A DNA stretch of 64,000 bases. Origin: Crotalaria pallida. Its lineage: Eukaryota; Streptophyta; Magnoliopsida; Fabales; Fabaceae. The notes under the pieces were generated by a model. It did no database searches, was not told where the DNA came from, and saw only the letters and a program-made list of their open reading frames with translations. Made by a program: the position numbers and the translations under genes. Below are positions 62,361 through 64,000 of this stretch, piece by piece. Positions within the stretch are counted from its first letter, which is position 1, and each line of letters opens with the position of its first letter. The stretch lies in assembly GCA_037953625.1 (NCBI GenBank), contig CM075656.1:63507001-63571000 (forward strand), written 5' to 3'.

Positions 62361-63870
62361 GCTTGGTACCCTAAAGGACGTAGAGAGTGTAGCATGAGTC
62401 CTTGGAGGTTCTAACAAGTGTAGAATGGTTAAGAGAATATTCTAATGGCTTATAATGTTCTAGGAATGTGTATTAGGATATATACGAACATTTAGAATGA
62501 TCTTAAACATTGCTTGGTACGCTAATGGACGTAGAGAGTGTAGCATGAGTCCTTGTAGGTTCTAACAAGTGTAGAATGGTTAAGAGAGTATTCTAAAGGC
62601 TTAGAATGGTCTAGGAATGTGTATTAGGATATATACGAACATTTAGAATGATCCTAAACATTGCTTGGTACCCTAATGGACGTAGAGAGTGTAGCATGAG
62701 TCCTTGGAGGTTCTAACAAGTGTAGAATGGTTAAGAGAGTATTCTAAAGGCTTAGAATGGTCTAGGAATGTGTATTAGGATTTATAAAAACCATTTGAAT
62801 GATCCTAAACATTGCTTGGTACCCGAAGGGACGTAGAGGGTGTAGCATGAGTCCTTGGAGGTTCTAACAAGTGTAGAATGGTTAAGAAAGTAATCTAAAG
62901 GCTTAGAATGGTCTAGGAATGTGTATTAGGACTTATAAGAACCATTAGAATGATCCTAAACATTGCTTGGTACCCGAAGGGACGTAGAGGGTGTAGCATG
63001 AGTCCTTGGAGGTTCTAACAAGTGTAGAATGGTTAGGAGAGTATTCTAAAGGATTAGAATGGTCTAGGAATGTGTATTAGGACATATAAGAACATTTAGA
63101 ATGATCCTAAACATTGCTTGGTACCCCAAGGGACGTAGAGGGTGTAGCATGAGTCCTTGGAGGTTCTAACAAGTGTAGAATGGTTAAGAGAGTATTCTAA
63201 AGGCTTAGAATGGTCTAGGAATGTGTATTAGGACTAATAAGAACCATTAGAATGATCCTAAACATTGCTTGGTACCCGAAGGGACGTAGAGAGTGTAGCA
63301 TGAGTCCTTGGAGATTCTAACAAGTGTAGAATGGTTAAGAAAGTAATCTAAAGGCTTAGAATGGTCTAGGAATGTGTATTAGGACTTATAAGAACCATTA
63401 GAATGATCCTAAACATTGCTTGGTACCCGAAGGGACGTAGAGGGTGTAGCATGAGTCCTTGGAGGTTCTAACAAGTGTAGAATGGTTAGGAGAGTATTCT
63501 AAAGGCTTAGAATGGTCTAGGCATGTGTATTAGGACATATAAGAACATTTAGAATGATCCTAAACATTGCTTGGTACCCCAAGGGACGTAGAGAGTGTAG
63601 CATGAGTCCTTGGAGGTTCTAACAAGTGTAGAATGGTTAGGAGAGTATTCCAAAGGCTTAGAATGGTCTAGGCATGTGTATTAGGACATATAAGAACATT
63701 TAGAATGATCTTAAACATTGCTTGGTACCCCAAGGGACGTAGAGAGTGTAGCATGAGTCCTTGGAGGTTCTAACAAGTGTAGAATGGTTAGGAGAGTATT
63801 CCAAAGGCTTAGAATGGTCTAGGAATGTGTATTAGGACATATAAGAACATTTAGAATGATCCTAAACATT
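62361..63870. repeat. 10 monomers matching the zone 5 10-monomer block
   Basis: T1 gatctt (with agagaatatt and cttataatg), tacgctaatgg unit, T2-N, G-L, G-K ggattag, C-O (63116), G(gag) with ggagattc, G-K (63418), C(gag) ttccaaagg (63569), C(gag) ttccaaagg (63720). The first nine follow the order of 44090-45448. The tenth is a second ttccaaagg unit instead of T1 gtgcag. The first six match 54056-54961. Confidence 0.85.
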
Positions 63871-64000
63871 GCTTGGTACCCTAAAGGACGTAGAGAGTGT
63901 AGCATGAGTCCTTGGAGGTTCTAACAAGTGTAGAATGGTTAAGAGAGTATTCTAAAGGCTTAGAATGGTCTAGGAATGTGTATTAGGATTTATAAAAACC
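63871..64000. repeat. Partial last monomer (130 bp), T1 head with N-like tail
   Basis: Head cctaaagg with gagagtgt, ctaaagg at p83-88, tail atttataaaaacc, cut by the window edge. N tails normally sit under T2 heads, so this may be a further hybrid. The array evidently continues beyond the window. Confidence 0.85.

Larger units (their letters stand above)
1..64000. repeat. 151-bp satellite array, 423 full monomers plus one partial, all in one orientation
   Basis: The motif gcttggtacc (or a close variant) recurs every 151 bases from base 1 to base 63871. Only three units are 150 bp (starts 6947, 8909, 43638), so 423 x 151 - 3 brings the last start exactly to 63871. The unit is about 40% GC with about 42 G to 19 C on this strand. 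Every frame on both strands has stops; in the consensus the longest open stretch is about 34 codons on the plus strand and about 44 on the minus strand, so it is not coding. Nothing interrupts the array: no transposon, poly-A tract, unique spacer or inversion was seen. Array type and unit size fit eukaryotic centromeric or heterochromatic satellite DNA; that role is inferred. Neither end of the array lies in the window. Confidence 0.98.

Noticed and set aside
1..64000. Protein-coding genes or a repetitive protein
   Set aside because: The unit is 151 bp (not a multiple of 3), so any frame rotates through all three frames in successive units and meets stops. In the consensus the longest open stretch is about 34 codons on the plus strand and about 44 on the minus strand. 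No ORF can be supported.
1..64000. CRISPR array
   Set aside because: There are no unique spacers between short repeats; the entire 151-bp unit is repeated, and variants recur in blocks.
1..64000. Alpha satellite or another named satellite
   Set aside because: The length (151 bp) and sequence do not fit alpha satellite (171 bp), and I do not recognise another named family. A database search with the consensus would decide.
1..64000. Telomeric or subtelomeric repeat
   Set aside because: The minus strand has tttagga once per unit, but there is no tandem TTTAGGG or TTAGGG run anywhere.
1..64000. Inserted transposable element or long terminal repeat
   Set aside because: The monomer phase is continuous from end to end with only three missing bases, leaving no room for an insertion.
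1..64000. Array as an assembly artefact of collapsed or looped reads
   Set aside because: Copies differ by ordered private substitutions and hybrid joints, which simple looping would not create. Copy number in the most identical blocks (1964-3171, 57529-58132, 48620-53602) still needs read support.

Overview
The whole 64-kb window is one uninterrupted tandem array of a 151-bp satellite. I see no gene, RNA gene, transposon, unique spacer or inversion. The repeat phase can be followed by hand from base 1 to base 64000: 423 complete head-to-tail monomers plus a 130-bp partial one. All are in the same orientation, and the only register changes I found are three 1-bp deletions. An array of this kind (nucleosome-sized unit, about 40% GC, long higher-order repeats, no coding capacity) points to a eukaryotic chromosome, most likely a centromeric or other heterochromatic block. 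The species cannot be told from the sequence. The unit is not human-type alpha satellite (171 bp, CENP-B box), and I do not recognise it as a named family.

In the text below, p1 to p151 are positions in the monomer, with p1 the g of gcttggtacc. Monomers fall into recurring classes. Heads (p9-p17): C = cccaaggg, G = ccgaaggg, G2 = ccgaagag, T1 = cctaaagg, T2 = cctaatgg, T3 = cctaattg, V = cctattgg, W = aacctaaagg, U = gttatcccaaggg. Tails (p117-p133): K = acatataagaacattt, L = acttataagaaccatt, M = atatatacgaacattt, N = a(c/g/t)ttataaaaaccattt, O = actaataagaacc, Q = acatttaagaacattt, R = ataagaaacatt. A distinctive class H combines accatg at p31-36 with caaag and tacg near p89-104. The order of these classes shows the higher-order repeat (HOR) structure.

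Layout: (1) 1-9209, an 11-monomer HOR and its expanded and contracted derivatives, rich in class H; (2) 9210-17212, mosaic with tandem duplications of 7 and 5 monomers and a displaced 12-monomer copy; (3) 17213-30953, a HOR of about 20 monomers (3.0-3.2 kb) that later shortens; (4) 30954-37446, a 14-16-monomer HOR; (5) 37447-46958, a 17-monomer HOR with a clean 10-monomer duplication; (6) 46959-64000, a very regular 11-monomer HOR (1661 bp, 5+6 subunits, U-marked) set inside a larger repeat whose two copies are 46959-54961 and 56623-63266. Hybrid monomers, with the head of one class and the tail of another, mark where unequal exchange joined blocks.

The elements do not act as genes. The evident process is repeated unequal crossover or conversion with local homogenisation. 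Sequence properties that could matter for chromatin are near-helical spacing of TA steps, a conserved 7-bp-arm dyad in most monomers, strong one-strand G excess, and CpG losses that are all transitions. All alignments here were done by eye on diagnostic positions, so 'identical' means no difference noticed.
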